A stretch of 64,000 nt of DNA from Geotalea sp. SG265 (GCF_022808985.1 NZ_JAKZFT010000003.1:124001-188000), one strand, 5' to 3'. Shown: positions 24,502-33,843, counted from the first letter of the stretch. Made by a program: numbers and translations. The notes: generated by a model not told the origin, from the sequence alone.

Positions 24502-26772
24502 ATGACACTGACAGACCAGCAGCTGGCACGAATTTTAGGGGTAATTGTCGAGGAAACTGGACTCGCCCCCAAGCAGGTGGCCAACACGGTTACTCTTCTC
24601 CAGGAGGGAGCGACCGTCCCCTTCATTGCCCGTTACCGGAAGGAGCTGACCTTTGAGCTGGACGAGGTGCAGATCCGCCAGATCGAAGACCAACTCACCT
24701 ACCAGACCGAGTTGGAAGAACGGAAAGGTACCGTCCTCAAAACCATCGGCGAGCAGGGGAAACTGACGGCGGAACTGCAGATCCGCATTGAGCAGACCAG
24801 GACGAAGACGGAACTGGAAGACCTCTATCTCCCCTACAAGCCAAAACGGCGCACCAAGGCAACAATCGCCAAAGAGCGGGGGCTGGAACCGCTGGCGGAT
24901 GTGGTCGCTGCCCAGGAACTTGTTGCCGGCACCCCCGAAGAGGCGGCAACGCCGTTCATAGACCCCGGGAAGGAAGTGCCCGACGCGGCCGCCGCCCTGG
25001 AAGGGGCGGGGCATATTCTTGCCGAGCGACTCAGCGAGGATGCCGATGCACGAGCTTTTGTCCGGCGCGTTTCCGCGGAGCAGGGAATCTTTTCGTCCAG
25101 GGTGGCACCGGAGAAGAAGGAGACGGTCAGCAAATTCGAGATGTACTACGATTACCAGGAGCCCTTGAAGTCCATTCCATCGCACCGCATGCTGGCCATG
25201 CGCCGGGGAGAAAAGGAGGAGTTTCTCTTCCTCTCCATCATCGCTCCGGTAGAGGAAATCCTGGCCGGACTGAAATCCCGCCTGATCAAGGGGGACAGCA
25301 TCTTCCGCCCGCTTCTGGAAAGCATTGCCGAAGATGCCTACCGTCGTCTGATCGCCCCCTCCATCGAAGTGGAATTGCGGCTGGATTCGAAGACCCGCGC
25401 CGATGAAGCGGCCATTGCCGTCTTTGCCGAAAACCTGAAGAACCTGCTCCTACTTCCCCCCGCCGGAAGCAAACGGGTGCTGGGGATCGATCCGGGGCTG
25501 CGGACCGGCTCGAAGCTGGCGGCGGTGGATGAAACGGGCCGCTTTCTCGGCCACTGCACCATCTACCCCCACACGGGAAGCGGCAATGTGGAGCCGGCAA
25601 AAAAAGAGCTGCTGCGCATGATTTCCAGCCACCAAAGCGAGCTGGTGGCAATCGGCAACGGCACTGCCGGCCGGGAGATGGAGCTTTTCGTCAGACAGAC
25701 CGTGGGAGAAGCAGGGCTGCGGCTGCCGGTGGTGGTGGTCAACGAGGCAGGAGCCAGCGTCTATTCCGCCTCGGACATCGCCCGGGAGGAATTCCCCGAT
25801 CTGGATCTGACGGTGCGAGGGGCCATCTCCATCGCCAGGCGCCTCCAGGATCCCTTGGCCGAACTGGTCAAGATCGATCCGAAAAGCATCGGAGTAGGCC
25901 AGTACCAGCATGATGTGAACCAGAATGCCCTGCAAAAGGCACTGGATGCGGTGGTGGAATCCTGCGTCAACTTCGTCGGTGTCGATCTGAACACCGCTTC
26001 CTGGGCGCTCCTTTCCTATGTCTCCGGTCTAAACGAAACCCAGGCCAGGGCCATCACCAGCCACCGCGACCAAAACGGTCCCTTTGCTTCCCGTCAGACA
26101 CTGCTCAAGGTCAGCCGTTTCGGCCCGAAAACCTTCGAGCAGGCAGCAGGATTCCTTCGCATCAGAAATGGGGAGGATCCACTGGACAACACCGCCGTCC
26201 ACCCGGAAAACTATGCCCTGGTGGCAACCATGGCCAACGATCTTTCCACGACCGTTGCCGAACTGGTGAAGGAGCCCTCGCTAGTGGGAAGGATCGACCT
26301 GAAGCGCTACGTGACCGAGCAGGTAGGACTGCCGACCCTGAGGGATATAGTGGAGGAATTGAAAAAGCCGGGGCGGGACCCGAGGGCCAGGTTCGAAACG
26401 GCCACCCTGCGCGACGACGTCACCACAATCAACGACCTGCAGGAAGGAATGATCCTCCAGGGAACGGTGACCAATGTGGCCGCCTTCGGTGCCTTTGTGG
26501 ACATCGGCGTCCACCAGGACGGGCTCGTCCATGTCAGCCACCTCTCCCGGCGTTTTGTCAGGGAGGCAAGCGAGGCGGTCAAGGTGGGAGAGATCGTCAA
26601 AGTGAAGGTGCTTGCCGTAGACCTGCAACGGAAGCGAATTTCCCTGTCCATAAAGGAAGCTGAAACGGGCGGAGAACGGAAGAAAGCGGAGACCAGCCCT
26701 GCAACAGGAAAAAACAAAGGGGCTGACGACCGGAGCGCCTGGGAAAGGGCAGGATTCCGCGTCCGCAAGTAG
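24502..26772 (+). CDS. tex: Tex-family transcription accessory protein (S1 RNA-binding)
   Basis: A 756-residue cytoplasmic nucleic-acid-binding protein of the Tex/Spt6-like family. Domains in order are the N-terminal helical Tex region, a YqgF/RNase-H-like domain with LGIDPGLRTGSKLAAVD at about residues 327-343, helix-hairpin-helix segments (residues about 480-620), and a C-terminal S1 domain (EGMILQGTVTNVAAFGAFVDIG, near 650-720). The length is standard. I chose the ATG at 24502 (MTLTDQQLARILG), with AAGGA upstream, over 24442. A strong terminator follows. A basic Lys/Arg-rich tail ends the protein. Confidence 0.95.
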   Translation: MTLTDQQLARILGVIVEETGLAPKQVANTVTLLQEGATVPFIARYRKELTFELDEVQIRQIEDQLTYQTELEERKGTVLKTIGEQGKLTAELQIRIEQTRTKTELEDLYLPYKPKRRTKATIAKERGLEPLADVVAAQELVAGTPEEAATPFIDPGKEVPDAAAALEGAGHILAERLSEDADARAFVRRVSAEQGIFSSRVAPEKKETVSKFEMYYDYQEPLKSIPSHRMLAMRRGEKEEFLFLSIIAPVEEILAGLKSRLIKGDSIFRPLLESIAEDAYRRLIAPSIEVELRLDSKTRADEAAIAVFAENLKNLLLLPPAGSKRVLGIDPGLRTGSKLAAVDETGRFLGHCTIYPHTGSGNVEPAKKELLRMISSHQSELVAIGNGTAGREMELFVRQTVGEAGLRLPVVVVNEAGASVYSASDIAREEFPDLDLTVRGAISIARRLQDPLAELVKIDPKSIGVGQYQHDVNQNALQKALDAVVESCVNFVGVDLNTASWALLSYVSGLNETQARAITSHRDQNGPFASRQTLLKVSRFGPKTFEQAAGFLRIRNGEDPLDNTAVHPENYALVATMANDLSTTVAELVKEPSLVGRIDLKRYVTEQVGLPTLRDIVEELKKPGRDPRARFETATLRDDVTTINDLQEGMILQGTVTNVAAFGAFVDIGVHQDGLVHVSHLSRRFVREASEAVKVGEIVKVKVLAVDLQRKRISLSIKEAETGGERKKAETSPATGKNKGADDRSAWERAGFRVRK

Positions 26773-26792
26773 AATCTAAAAGCAGCACAATA

Positions 26793-26836
26793 AAAAGGCG
26801 CAAACGGCCTGGATACCCAGGCCATTTGCGCCTTTT
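26793..26836. terminator. bidirectional terminator between tex and the zinc-ribbon gene
   Basis: AAAAGGCGCAAA…GGCCTGG pairs with CCAGGCC…TTTGCGCCTTTT around an ATAC loop, giving a long stem with A- and T-runs on both sides. It can serve both convergent genes. Confidence 0.9.
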
Positions 26837-26855
26837 GTCTTTATGCCTCGCTAGG

Positions 26856-27296
26856 TTATTTGCAGCGGAGCAGCTTCCTGCCCACGTTGAAGAGCACCTC
26901 GATCTTCCCCTGCTGGCGTGAACAAACCACGCCGAAGCCGAAAACAGGGTGATCCACCAGGTCGTCCACCTTGAAAGAGCCGTTCATATCGTATGAGATC
27001 GCCTTTCCGGTATCCTTGGTGTGAAAAAGCCGTTCCCACTCTTCACGGTCCATATCACCGGCATCCTTTCTCAGCTTCGGCCGGGGCGCCTGAGCAACTC
27101 CCGAGGTGGTCCTTCGCACCCTGGTTTCTTCCTTCGGTTTCTCGGGACGATGATTATGTTCGCTGCCGCAGGTGTTGCATTTCACCCGTGCGACACGTCC
27201 CCCTACCATGGCGATAATCGTATGGTTATACACGGCCTTGCATCGTGTACACATGGAATCTATCTCACTGCCTGCAGCCAATACTCTTCCTGTCAT
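26856..27296 (-). CDS. zinc-ribbon protein with a C-terminal Tudor-like (PcrA/UvrD-tail-like) domain
   Basis: I do not recognise a named family. The 146-residue protein has a zinc ribbon near its N-terminus (CTRCKAVYNHT…VKCNTCGSEH; two CxxC pairs), a charged, proline- and arginine-rich linker, and a C-terminal segment VDDLVDHPVFGFGVV…KIEVLF. That segment resembles the small Tudor-like domain at the C-terminus of PcrA/UvrD helicases, which binds RNA polymerase. I chose the ATG at 27296, where AGAGG lies 6 bases upstream; readings further upstream run into the tRNA terminator. A role with RNA polymerase or nucleic acids is inference. Confidence 0.75.
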   Translation of the reverse strand: MTGRVLAAGSEIDSMCTRCKAVYNHTIIAMVGGRVARVKCNTCGSEHNHRPEKPKEETRVRRTTSGVAQAPRPKLRKDAGDMDREEWERLFHTKDTGKAISYDMNGSFKVDDLVDHPVFGFGVVCSRQQGKIEVLFNVGRKLLRCK

Positions 27297-27326
27297 CTTC
27301 ATCCTCTTGCGGTTTTTTTGCCCATG

Positions 27327-27356
27327 AAAAAAGGTTTGGCCGTTTCGGTCAAACCT
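27327..27356 (-). terminator. intrinsic terminator of the tRNA cluster
   Basis: On the minus strand AGGTTTGACCG-AAA-CGGCCAAACCT (one mismatch) is followed by a T-run. It lies 16 bp after the CCA of tRNA-Leu. Confidence 0.85.
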
Positions 27357-27371
27357 CTCAGATTGCTTAAA

Positions 27372-27456
27372 TGGTGCGAGATGGGAGACTTGAACTCCCA
27401 CGGGTCACCCCGCCAGATCCTAAGTCTGGTGCGTCTGCCAATTCCGCCAATCTCGC
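27372..27456 (-). tRNA. tRNA-Leu(UAG)
   Basis: An 85-nt class II tRNA with a long variable arm. It starts GCGAGATTGGCGG, has anticodon arm CCAGA-CTTAGGA-TCTGG (anticodon TAG), T-arm AGTTCAAGTCT and encoded CCA. Last of four tRNAs in this operon. Confidence 0.97.
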
Positions 27457-27474
27457 TTGTCTGCAGGTAACAAT

Positions 27475-27497
27475 AAGCCCCGCTTGCGACGGGGCTT
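27475..27497. repeat. hairpin between tRNA-His and tRNA-Leu
   Basis: AAGCCCCG-N7-CGGGGCTT is a perfect 8-bp inverted repeat between two tRNA genes of one operon. No T-run follows on the minus strand, so it may be a processing or partial-termination signal. Confidence 0.6.
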
Positions 27498-27506
27498 CGA
27501 TTTAGT

Positions 27507-27583
27507 TGGGGTGGCTAGTGGGATTCGAACCCACGTATGAACGAGTCACAGTCGTTTGTGTTAACCGCTTCACCATAGCCACC
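27507..27583 (-). tRNA. tRNA-His(GUG)
   Basis: Starts GGTGGCTATGG, where the first G is the encoded G-1 that pairs with C73. Anticodon arm AACGA-CTGTGAC-TCGTT (anticodon GTG), T-arm GGTTCGAATCC, and CCA encoded. Confidence 0.97.
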
Positions 27584-27594
27584 ATATGGGTAAA

Positions 27595-27671
<77 letters not shown>

Positions 27672-27676
27672 ACAAG

Positions 27677-27754
<78 letters not shown>

Positions 27755-27767
27755 ATCGAAGACAAAC

Positions 27768-27796
27768 TTTATAGCACAGGATCGGGACACCTGCAA
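27768..27796 (-). promoter_or_regulatory. promoter of the tRNA-Pro/Arg/His/Leu operon
   Basis: Minus strand: TTGCAG, 17 bases, TATAAA, ending 13 bases before the tRNA-Pro 5' end. Near-consensus hexamers and ideal spacing. Confidence 0.7.
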
Positions 27797-27815
27797 GGCT
27801 TTTTTCGCACAGAAT

Positions 27816-28415
27816 TCATCGGGGCCTGGACGACATGAGGAATTTCTTCAGGTCCGCAAGTGCTTTGCCCCGATGGCTGATCCTGTTCTTTATTTCCAAG
27901 GGAAGTTCGGCCAGGGTGAGCCCGTACTCGGGTACAAGGAATAAGGGATCATAGCCGAACCCTTCACTCCCCCGCAGAGTGTCGATAATCATGCCCCGCA
28001 ACTGTCCTTCAAAGGTACGGCAGGTCCCGTCGGGGAAGCAGAGGGCAACCACACAATGAAAGGCGGCCGAGCGCTCCGCCGAAGGAATCCGAGCCAATTC
28101 CCGGAGCAATTTCTCGTTGTTTTCCCAGTCGCCGGCCCCTTCCCCGGCGAACCGGGCGGAATAGACGCCGGGACGCCCCTCCAGGGCATCGACAACCAGC
28201 CCCGAGTCGTCTGCTATGACCGGCTTGCCGGTCGCCACTGCAGCAGCCATAGCTTTTTTAACCGCATTGTCTGTGAAGGTCAGCCCGTCCTCGTCGACAA
28301 CTGGAAAAGAGGAGAAATCCCGCGGCGAAAGAAGTTTTTCCACATCTCCTCGCAGCAGCTCCTCGATTTCCCGCAGCTTTCCCTTGTTGCCGGTGGCGAC
28401 GACCAGCTCTTTCAT
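27816..28415 (-). CDS. rdgB: XTP/dITP diphosphatase (HAM1 family)
   Basis: House-cleaning enzyme that hydrolyses non-canonical purine nucleotides such as XTP and dITP to monophosphates. The 199-residue sequence starts [21 protein letters not shown] and contains the family segments [39 protein letters not shown] and SHRGKAL. It overlaps rph by 4 bases (ATGA), the common rph-rdgB pairing. Confidence 0.96.
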   Translation of the reverse strand: MKELVVATGNKGKLREIEELLRGDVEKLLSPRDFSSFPVVDEDGLTFTDNAVKKAMAAAVATGKPVIADDSGLVVDALEGRPGVYSARFAGEGAGDWENNEKLLRELARIPSAERSAAFHCVVALCFPDGTCRTFEGQLRGMIIDTLRGSEGFGYDPLFLVPEYGLTLAELPLEIKNRISHRGKALADLKKFLMSSRPR

Positions 28416-29128
28416 GGGGCCAGCACTGCCTGCTGGATCTGGAACAATTGCCTGATGCCGCCCATGGCGAGGGTGCGCATGGCTTCCATCTGCTCGATGG
28501 TGAAGGGTTCAGCCTCGGCAGTGCCCTGGATCTCTACAAAACGGTTGGAATCGGTCATGACGAAGTTCATATCGACTTCGGCAGCGGAATCCTCCACGTA
28601 ATTGAGGTCGAGGACGGCCTCTCCGCCGACGATGCCGACACTGACGGCGGCAACGGCCTCACGGATTGGCAGGGAAGACAACTCCCCCTTTGCCACCAGC
28701 CCCTGCAGAGCATCGCAGAGCGCCACGTAGGCCCCCGTTATGGAAGCGGTGCGGGTGCCCCCGTCGGCCTGGATGACGTCACAATCGATGATGATGCTTC
28801 GCTCTCCCAGGAGAGTCATATCCACCACCGCCCGCAAGGAGCGGCCGATCAGCCGCTGAATCTCGTGGGTCCGTCCCCCCAGCTTTCCTTTGGCCGCCTC
28901 CCGTGGCGAGCGGCTGTGGGTAGCCCTGGGGAGCATGGAATACTCGGCCGTCACCCAGCCCGTTCCCTTGCCGCGCAGAAACGGCGGGACCGAAGCCTCT
29001 ACGGACGCAGTGCAGATAACTTTGGTGTCTCCGAATTCCACCAGCACCGATCCTTCCGCGTGCTTCAGATAGTTGCGTGTTATGTGGACATCTCTGAGGC
29101 TTCCCGCCCCCCGGCCGTCAAAGCGCAT
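28412..29128 (-). CDS. rph: ribonuclease PH
   Basis: Phosphorolytic 3'-5' exoribonuclease that trims tRNA 3' ends; 238 residues, the usual length. Typical segments are [13 protein letters not shown] at the N-terminus, [28 protein letters not shown], and [19 protein letters not shown], which contains the catalytic-site residues. GGGAGA precedes the ATG. It lies 41 bp after the beta-helix gene. Confidence 0.96.
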   Translation of the reverse strand: MRFDGRGAGSLRDVHITRNYLKHAEGSVLVEFGDTKVICTASVEASVPPFLRGKGTGWVTAEYSMLPRATHSRSPREAAKGKLGGRTHEIQRLIGRSLRAVVDMTLLGERSIIIDCDVIQADGGTRTASITGAYVALCDALQGLVAKGELSSLPIREAVAAVSVGIVGGEAVLDLNYVEDSAAEVDMNFVMTDSNRFVEIQGTAEAEPFTIEQMEAMRTLAMGGIRQLFQIQQAVLAP

Positions 29129-29169
29129 GATTCTCCCTCGGAAAAAATATTGTAATCAAAAGTTACGAC

Positions 29170-30321
29170 CTACAGGTCGGCTTGGGGTTTGGCCTGGAGA
29201 ACCGGCACATAAAGTACTCTGCCCACCGATGAATCGCTCCTCTTGTCATAGATGCGCCTCTCTATTGCGGGCGTATCTCCCCACCAGTTGCCCATTGCCT
29301 TGAAATCTTCCGTTCCCCCATTATAGAGGTCGTAGTCGCCGTTGTCGGCAAGAGTGTTGCCCCAGGCAGCCCCCTTGCCATCCTCCACCCTCAGTCCCAC
29401 CTTGCCGTTACCGGAGATATCGTTGCCGGTCGCTTTGACCCTGGCTTTTGCCAGGGATACCCCGACGTCGCTGTTCTTGAGGATTTTATTGCCCGAAAGA
29501 GTGCCTTCGCATTCCATGAGGGTCATGCCGCTGCCGTTGTCACTGATACTGTTGCCGACAATCCTGATGCGCCCCCCCTGGATTTTGATCCCCTCAAGAC
29601 TGTTGCCGGAAATTGTGGCCCCCCCCAGGTAGAGGGAAGACTGTTGGGAAAGGATGGCTTGGCCATTCTCTGAAAAGACGGCATCACGTACGTCGGCCTC
29701 GGTGTCCAGCAAATTCAGGCCGATGCCGCAGCCGGTGGCCCCGCCGCCGACCATGACCGCCATACAGTCCTGAATTCTGGCACCGGTGCCGCAGGCGGTA
29801 AAGTTGACGTTCCTCAAGGTTACCCGCGAAAAGAGCGCCTCCACTCCCGCTTCAGCACCTGTTATCCGGCAGTTTTCCAGGGAATTCTTCTTCTCACTGG
29901 CCATGATGACGATTCCCTGCCAGTCGCCCTTTGACGGTTCGGCAAACGACGAGGTAAAGACAACCGGCTTGTCCGCCCCTCCCAGAGCCTGAATTCTGCC
30001 GTGGACCAGAAAGACCGCCTTTTCTCCGGAAGATGACGGCGCAAAAATAACCGTCGTCCCGGGCTCTATGGTAAGTGTCGCCTGGGAAGCAAGAACCAGC
30101 CCACCTTCCACAAGCACCGTACCCTTCCAGGTCGTGTCTTCGGTTATGGTCCGGTTCTTATAGGTATTATCGGCAGCCGGGGACAGTACGCGACGCGAGC
30201 CCTCCGTCGTGGGAAGGCCGGTGTCGGCCACCCCTGCGGTTTCTGTAAAGGCGAGTGCTGCAAAGAGGGCAAATCCTGCTGCAGCGGCCCGCCTGCTGAA
30301 TCTATTGGTGATGAAAACCAT
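29170..30321 (-). CDS. exported right-handed beta-helix repeat protein
   Basis: A 383-residue protein with an N-terminal signal sequence (RRAAAAGFALFAALAFTETAG) and then NosD/PbH1-type repeats (residues about 90-350) in which short units with N, G and hydrophobic residues recur, for example GNSISDNGSG, GNKILKNSDVG, GNDISGNGKVG and GNTLADNGDYD. This fold is common in polysaccharide-binding or -cleaving proteins and in surface proteins; no catalytic residues can be named. I start at the ATG at 30321, although its ribosome-binding site is weak, because the longer frame overlaps the cyclase gene. It follows the diguanylate cyclase gene by 19 bp. Confidence 0.75.
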   Translation of the reverse strand: MVFITNRFSRRAAAAGFALFAALAFTETAGVADTGLPTTEGSRRVLSPAADNTYKNRTITEDTTWKGTVLVEGGLVLASQATLTIEPGTTVIFAPSSSGEKAVFLVHGRIQALGGADKPVVFTSSFAEPSKGDWQGIVIMASEKKNSLENCRITGAEAGVEALFSRVTLRNVNFTACGTGARIQDCMAVMVGGGATGCGIGLNLLDTEADVRDAVFSENGQAILSQQSSLYLGGATISGNSLEGIKIQGGRIRIVGNSISDNGSGMTLMECEGTLSGNKILKNSDVGVSLAKARVKATGNDISGNGKVGLRVEDGKGAAWGNTLADNGDYDLYNGGTEDFKAMGNWWGDTPAIERRIYDKRSDSSVGRVLYVPVLQAKPQADL

Positions 30322-30340
30322 GACGGCACGACGTCGGCAT

Positions 30341-31399
30341 TTAAACCGCCGCCTCCTCCCCACTGTAGTAAACCTTGTTCTTGCCGAATACCTTGGCTTG
30401 GTACAGGAGTGTATCCACCTTTTCGAACAGTTTGTCCTTATTATCCGCATCCACTGGATATGAGGCGACCCCCACACTGACCGTGACCCCTCGTCCGGCA
30501 TGGGTGATGAATTTTGACTTGGTCTCAGTCTCGATTATCTGCCGGAGCCGTTCCGCAACCTGGACCGCCTGCTCAAGGCGCGTTTCAGGCAGAAGGACGA
30601 TGAATTCTTCTCCGCCATAGCGAAAAGCATAATCGACCCCCCGGAGGGTTCCCCCTATAAGCTCGCCAATTGTAGACAGGATCAGATCGCCTGTGGAGTG
30701 ACCGAAATTGTCGTTGAATTTTTTGAAGTCATCCACATCGAGCATGATGATGGAAAGGTCCTTATGATACCGTTTACATCTGCCCATTTCAGTGCTGAAT
30801 ATCTGGTGAAAGTGACGGTGATTGTAGAGGCCGGTCAGGGCATCGGTAATAGCGAGCAGCTTTGTCCTGTTATGCAGCTTTGCGTTGTAAATGGCCATGG
30901 CGGCAAAAGAAGAAAGCACTGAGAGAAGGTTCATCCGCTCCCGGTCGAAAACGCGGGGAACGAAATCATCCAGATACAGGACCCCCATGACCCGGTCGCT
31001 GAACACCAGGGGGACGCAGACCAGCGACTGGATTCCCTCCTTGACCATAATGGGATTCTGGGCAAAATTGGCGGTAGCCGTGTTTTCAACGAAAAATATC
31101 TCCCGGGCCTTGAGGACCTGTTCGGTCAACCCCCCCGAAGACACATCCCAGCGTTCCTTTTTGATGAAGTCGGCAGTGAGTCCGGAGTGGGCATGTAAAG
31201 ACAGTTCCTGCTTTGCTTCATCGTAAAGGCCGATGCTGCCGGCCGGAGTCTCGGCGAAATGCATGGCGCTCGTCAGGATAGCCTGCAGTACCGTATCCAG
31301 ATCCAGGGTGGAGACCACAGCCTTTGCTACCTCTATCAGTTCTTTCAGCGCCTTGACTTGCGCCTCCAGCGCCTCTCGCTCCATATCCCTCGCCGCCAT
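30341..31399 (-). CDS. GAF-GGDEF diguanylate cyclase
   Basis: A 352-residue cytoplasmic protein that should make cyclic di-GMP. After a short coiled coil (EREALEAQVKALKELIEVAK), a GAF domain spans about residues 20-165 and a GGDEF domain about 185-345. The active-site motif is intact as GGEEF near residue 261, and RGVD five residues before it matches the RxxD inhibitory I-site, so product inhibition is likely. There is no membrane segment; the GAF ligand is unknown. GGAG precedes the ATG. It heads the cyclase, beta-helix, rph, rdgB run. Confidence 0.92.
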   Translation of the reverse strand: MAARDMEREALEAQVKALKELIEVAKAVVSTLDLDTVLQAILTSAMHFAETPAGSIGLYDEAKQELSLHAHSGLTADFIKKERWDVSSGGLTEQVLKAREIFFVENTATANFAQNPIMVKEGIQSLVCVPLVFSDRVMGVLYLDDFVPRVFDRERMNLLSVLSSFAAMAIYNAKLHNRTKLLAITDALTGLYNHRHFHQIFSTEMGRCKRYHKDLSIIMLDVDDFKKFNDNFGHSTGDLILSTIGELIGGTLRGVDYAFRYGGEEFIVLLPETRLEQAVQVAERLRQIIETETKSKFITHAGRGVTVSVGVASYPVDADNKDKLFEKVDTLLYQAKVFGKNKVYYSGEEAAV

Positions 31400-31518
31400 A
31401 CCTGCTCCATAAAAATTAAATAATCGGTAACTGATAGCACAATTCGCCTGCCTTGTAAATCAGAACGCTGCCCTCCTCCGGCACTTTTGACGGCGAATCA
31501 AACTCTTACGAAATGTGC

Positions 31519-31547
31519 TTGACAGGCCATATATGTTGTGGTTTATT
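31519..31547 (+). promoter_or_regulatory. nrdJ promoter
   Basis: TTGACA at 31519-31524 and TTTATT at 31542-31547 are separated by 17 bases, with a start site expected near 31555. The first NrdR box lies within the spacer and the second overlaps the start site. Confidence 0.55.
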
Positions 31548-31573
31548 TCATGCCGTCACACTAAATGTAGTGT
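31526..31573 (+). promoter_or_regulatory. twin NrdR boxes upstream of nrdJ
   Basis: Box 2, ACACTAAATGTAGTGT (31558-31573), has perfect 6-bp arms and fits the NrdR consensus ACACTATATATAGTGT. Box 1 (31526-31541) is GCCATATATGTTGTGG, a weaker match. The centres are 32 bp apart, about three helical turns, as is standard for paired NrdR sites. NrdR represses ribonucleotide reductase genes when (d)ATP is abundant. Confidence 0.8.
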
Positions 31574-31614
31574 CGTTTTTGAAATACTATTATATTATCA
31601 GGGAGAAGAGACAC

Positions 31615-33843
31615 ATGAAAAAAACAACGAAGGGAAGTATTCCCGGTTTATCGAAAAATGCCGTCACCGTCCTGGAAAAGCGCTATCTGAAAAGGGATAA
31701 GGACGGTAAGGTACTGGAATCTCCCGTCGATATGTTTCGCAGAGTTGCCGAAGCCATTGCCGCTGCAGATGCACGTTTCGATAAAAAGGTCGACGTGGCG
31801 GCCCTTGCAGATAAATTCTTCCAGATCATGACATCTTTCGAATTTCTCCCCAATTCTCCCACCCTGATGAACGCAGGACGTGAACTGGGGCAGCTTTCCG
31901 CCTGTTTCGTCTTGCCGGTCGGCGACTCCATGGACGAGATCTTCGATGCGGTCAAATATACCGCCCTGATCCACAAGTCGGGCGGCGGCACCGGCTTTTC
32001 CTTCTCACGCCTGCGCCCGGCCAACGACATGGTCATGTCCACTACCGGCATTTCCAGCGGTCCCCTCTCCTTCATGCGGGTTTTCGATGTGGCCACCGAA
32101 ACCATCAAGCAAGGGGGTACGCGGCGCGGCGCAAATATGGGCATTCTGCGGGTCGATCATCCGGACATCATGGATTTCATCATGTGCAAGGCCGACCAGA
32201 AGCAGCTGAACAACTTCAACATCTCCGTCGGTCTCACGGAAGCATTCATGAAGGCGGTGGATGCCGATCGGGAGTATAACCTGATCAACCCCCGCAGCGG
32301 CGAAATAGCCGGCAGCCTCAACGCCCGCAAGGTCTTCAACCGGATCGTCAAGCAAGCCTGGGAAAACGGCGAACCGGGCATCATCTTCATCGACCGGCTT
32401 AACAAGGACAACCCAACCCCGCACATCGGCCAGATCGAATCCACCAACCCCTGCGGCGAACAACCGCTGCTGCCGTACGAATCGTGCAACCTGGGGTCCA
32501 TAAATCTGGGCAAGATGGTGGAAAACGGTGAAATGAACTGGCAGCGCCTCAAGGAAGTCGTCCAGTTGGCGGTGAACTTCCTGGACAACGTCATCGAGGT
32601 GAACAATTACCCGCTGGAGCAGATCGATGCCATGACCCGTGCAAACAGGAAGATCGGCCTCGGTGTCATGGGCTGGGCCGACATGCTGATCCTGCTCGGC
32701 ATCCCCTACAACTCTCAGGAAGCCATCGAGCTTGGTGAAAAGGTCATGAAGTTCATCAACGACGAGGGACATGCTGCCTCCGTGCAGCTGGCCAAGGTCC
32801 GTGGCCCCTTCCCCAACTTCAAGGGTTCCATCTATGACAAGCCGGGCAGCGAGCCTATCCGCAACGCCACCATCACCACCATCGCCCCCACCGGCACCAT
32901 CTCCATCATCGCCAACGCCTCATCGGGGGTGGAACCGCTCTTTGCCGTATCCTTCATCCGCCAGGTAATGGACAAGAATATCCTGATCGAGGTAAACCCG
33001 ATCTTCGAGGAGATTGCCAAAAAAGAAGGTTTCTATTCGGAAGAACTGATGCAGAAGATCGCCGAACACGGTACCGTCCACGATATCGCGGAAGTGCCGG
33101 AGAATGTGCAGAATGTGTTCGTCACCGCCCACGACATCACGCCGGAAGTGCACATCACCATGCAGGCCGCCTTCCAGAAGCATACGGACAATGCCGTCAG
33201 TAAAACGGTCAACTTCCCCAATACGGCAACAATCGACGATGTGGAAAAGGTCTATCGTCTCGCCTATGAGACCAACTGCAAAGGGGTAACCATCTATCGC
33301 GACGGCTCCAGGGATGAGCAGGTGCTTTCCACCGGCAAAAAGGAGGAAGCGCCTAAAACACTGCCGGTCGCCGAAGAAAAACGGTCCCACAAGCGCGAGC
33401 GGCCCAAGGCGCTCAAGGGTTGGACCTACCAGATGCAGACCGGTTGTGGCCCGCTCTACGTGACGGTCAACGAGGACAAGTCGGGGCTCTTCGAACTCTT
33501 CACCACCATGGGCAAGGCCGGCGGATGTGCCGCTTCCCAGAGCGAGGCCATCGGCCGCATGGTATCACTGGCTTGGCGTAGCGGAATCCAGGCCCGCCAA
33601 GTCATCAAGCAGCTATTGGGTATCTCCTGCCACTGCCCGGCCGGTTTCGGCGACAACAAGGTCCTCTCCTGCGCCGATGCCGTTGCCAAGGCGATTCAGG
33701 CGCACATGCAGGAGAGCGGCATCGACATGGGCATCGAGCAGGCCGCCTTTGACCGGGGTGCCTGCCCCGAATGCGGCGGCATCGTCGAGCACGAAGGGGG
33801 ATGCGCCGTCTGCCGGGTCTGCGGCTACAGCGAATGCGCATGA
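31615..33843 (+). CDS. nrdJ: adenosylcobalamin-dependent (class II) ribonucleotide reductase
   Basis: Reduces ribonucleotides to deoxyribonucleotides with a cobalamin-derived radical; it works with or without oxygen. The product is 742 residues. Conserved elements include LSACFVLPVGDSMDEIF (residues about 94-110), GGGTGFSFSRLRP (123-135), NPCGEQPLLPYESCNLGSINL beginning at 278 with active-site Cys and Glu, and a C-terminal cysteine cluster CPECGGIVEHEGGCAVCRVC. I chose the ATG at 31615 behind GGAGA; a longer frame from 31513 covers the NrdR boxes. It is monocistronic with a terminator. Confidence 0.96.
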   Translation: MKKTTKGSIPGLSKNAVTVLEKRYLKRDKDGKVLESPVDMFRRVAEAIAAADARFDKKVDVAALADKFFQIMTSFEFLPNSPTLMNAGRELGQLSACFVLPVGDSMDEIFDAVKYTALIHKSGGGTGFSFSRLRPANDMVMSTTGISSGPLSFMRVFDVATETIKQGGTRRGANMGILRVDHPDIMDFIMCKADQKQLNNFNISVGLTEAFMKAVDADREYNLINPRSGEIAGSLNARKVFNRIVKQAWENGEPGIIFIDRLNKDNPTPHIGQIESTNPCGEQPLLPYESCNLGSINLGKMVENGEMNWQRLKEVVQLAVNFLDNVIEVNNYPLEQIDAMTRANRKIGLGVMGWADMLILLGIPYNSQEAIELGEKVMKFINDEGHAASVQLAKVRGPFPNFKGSIYDKPGSEPIRNATITTIAPTGTISIIANASSGVEPLFAVSFIRQVMDKNILIEVNPIFEEIAKKEGFYSEELMQKIAEHGTVHDIAEVPENVQNVFVTAHDITPEVHITMQAAFQKHTDNAVSKTVNFPNTATIDDVEKVYRLAYETNCKGVTIYRDGSRDEQVLSTGKKEEAPKTLPVAEEKRSHKRERPKALKGWTYQMQTGCGPLYVTVNEDKSGLFELFTTMGKAGGCAASQSEAIGRMVSLAWRSGIQARQVIKQLLGISCHCPAGFGDNKVLSCADAVAKAIQAHMQESGIDMGIEQAAFDRGACPECGGIVEHEGGCAVCRVCGYSECA

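Noticed and set aside
31400-31614. Cobalamin riboswitch upstream of the B12-dependent nrdJ
   Set aside because: The leader from the predicted start site is too short (about 60 nt) and lacks the B12 box. The signals present are NrdR boxes.
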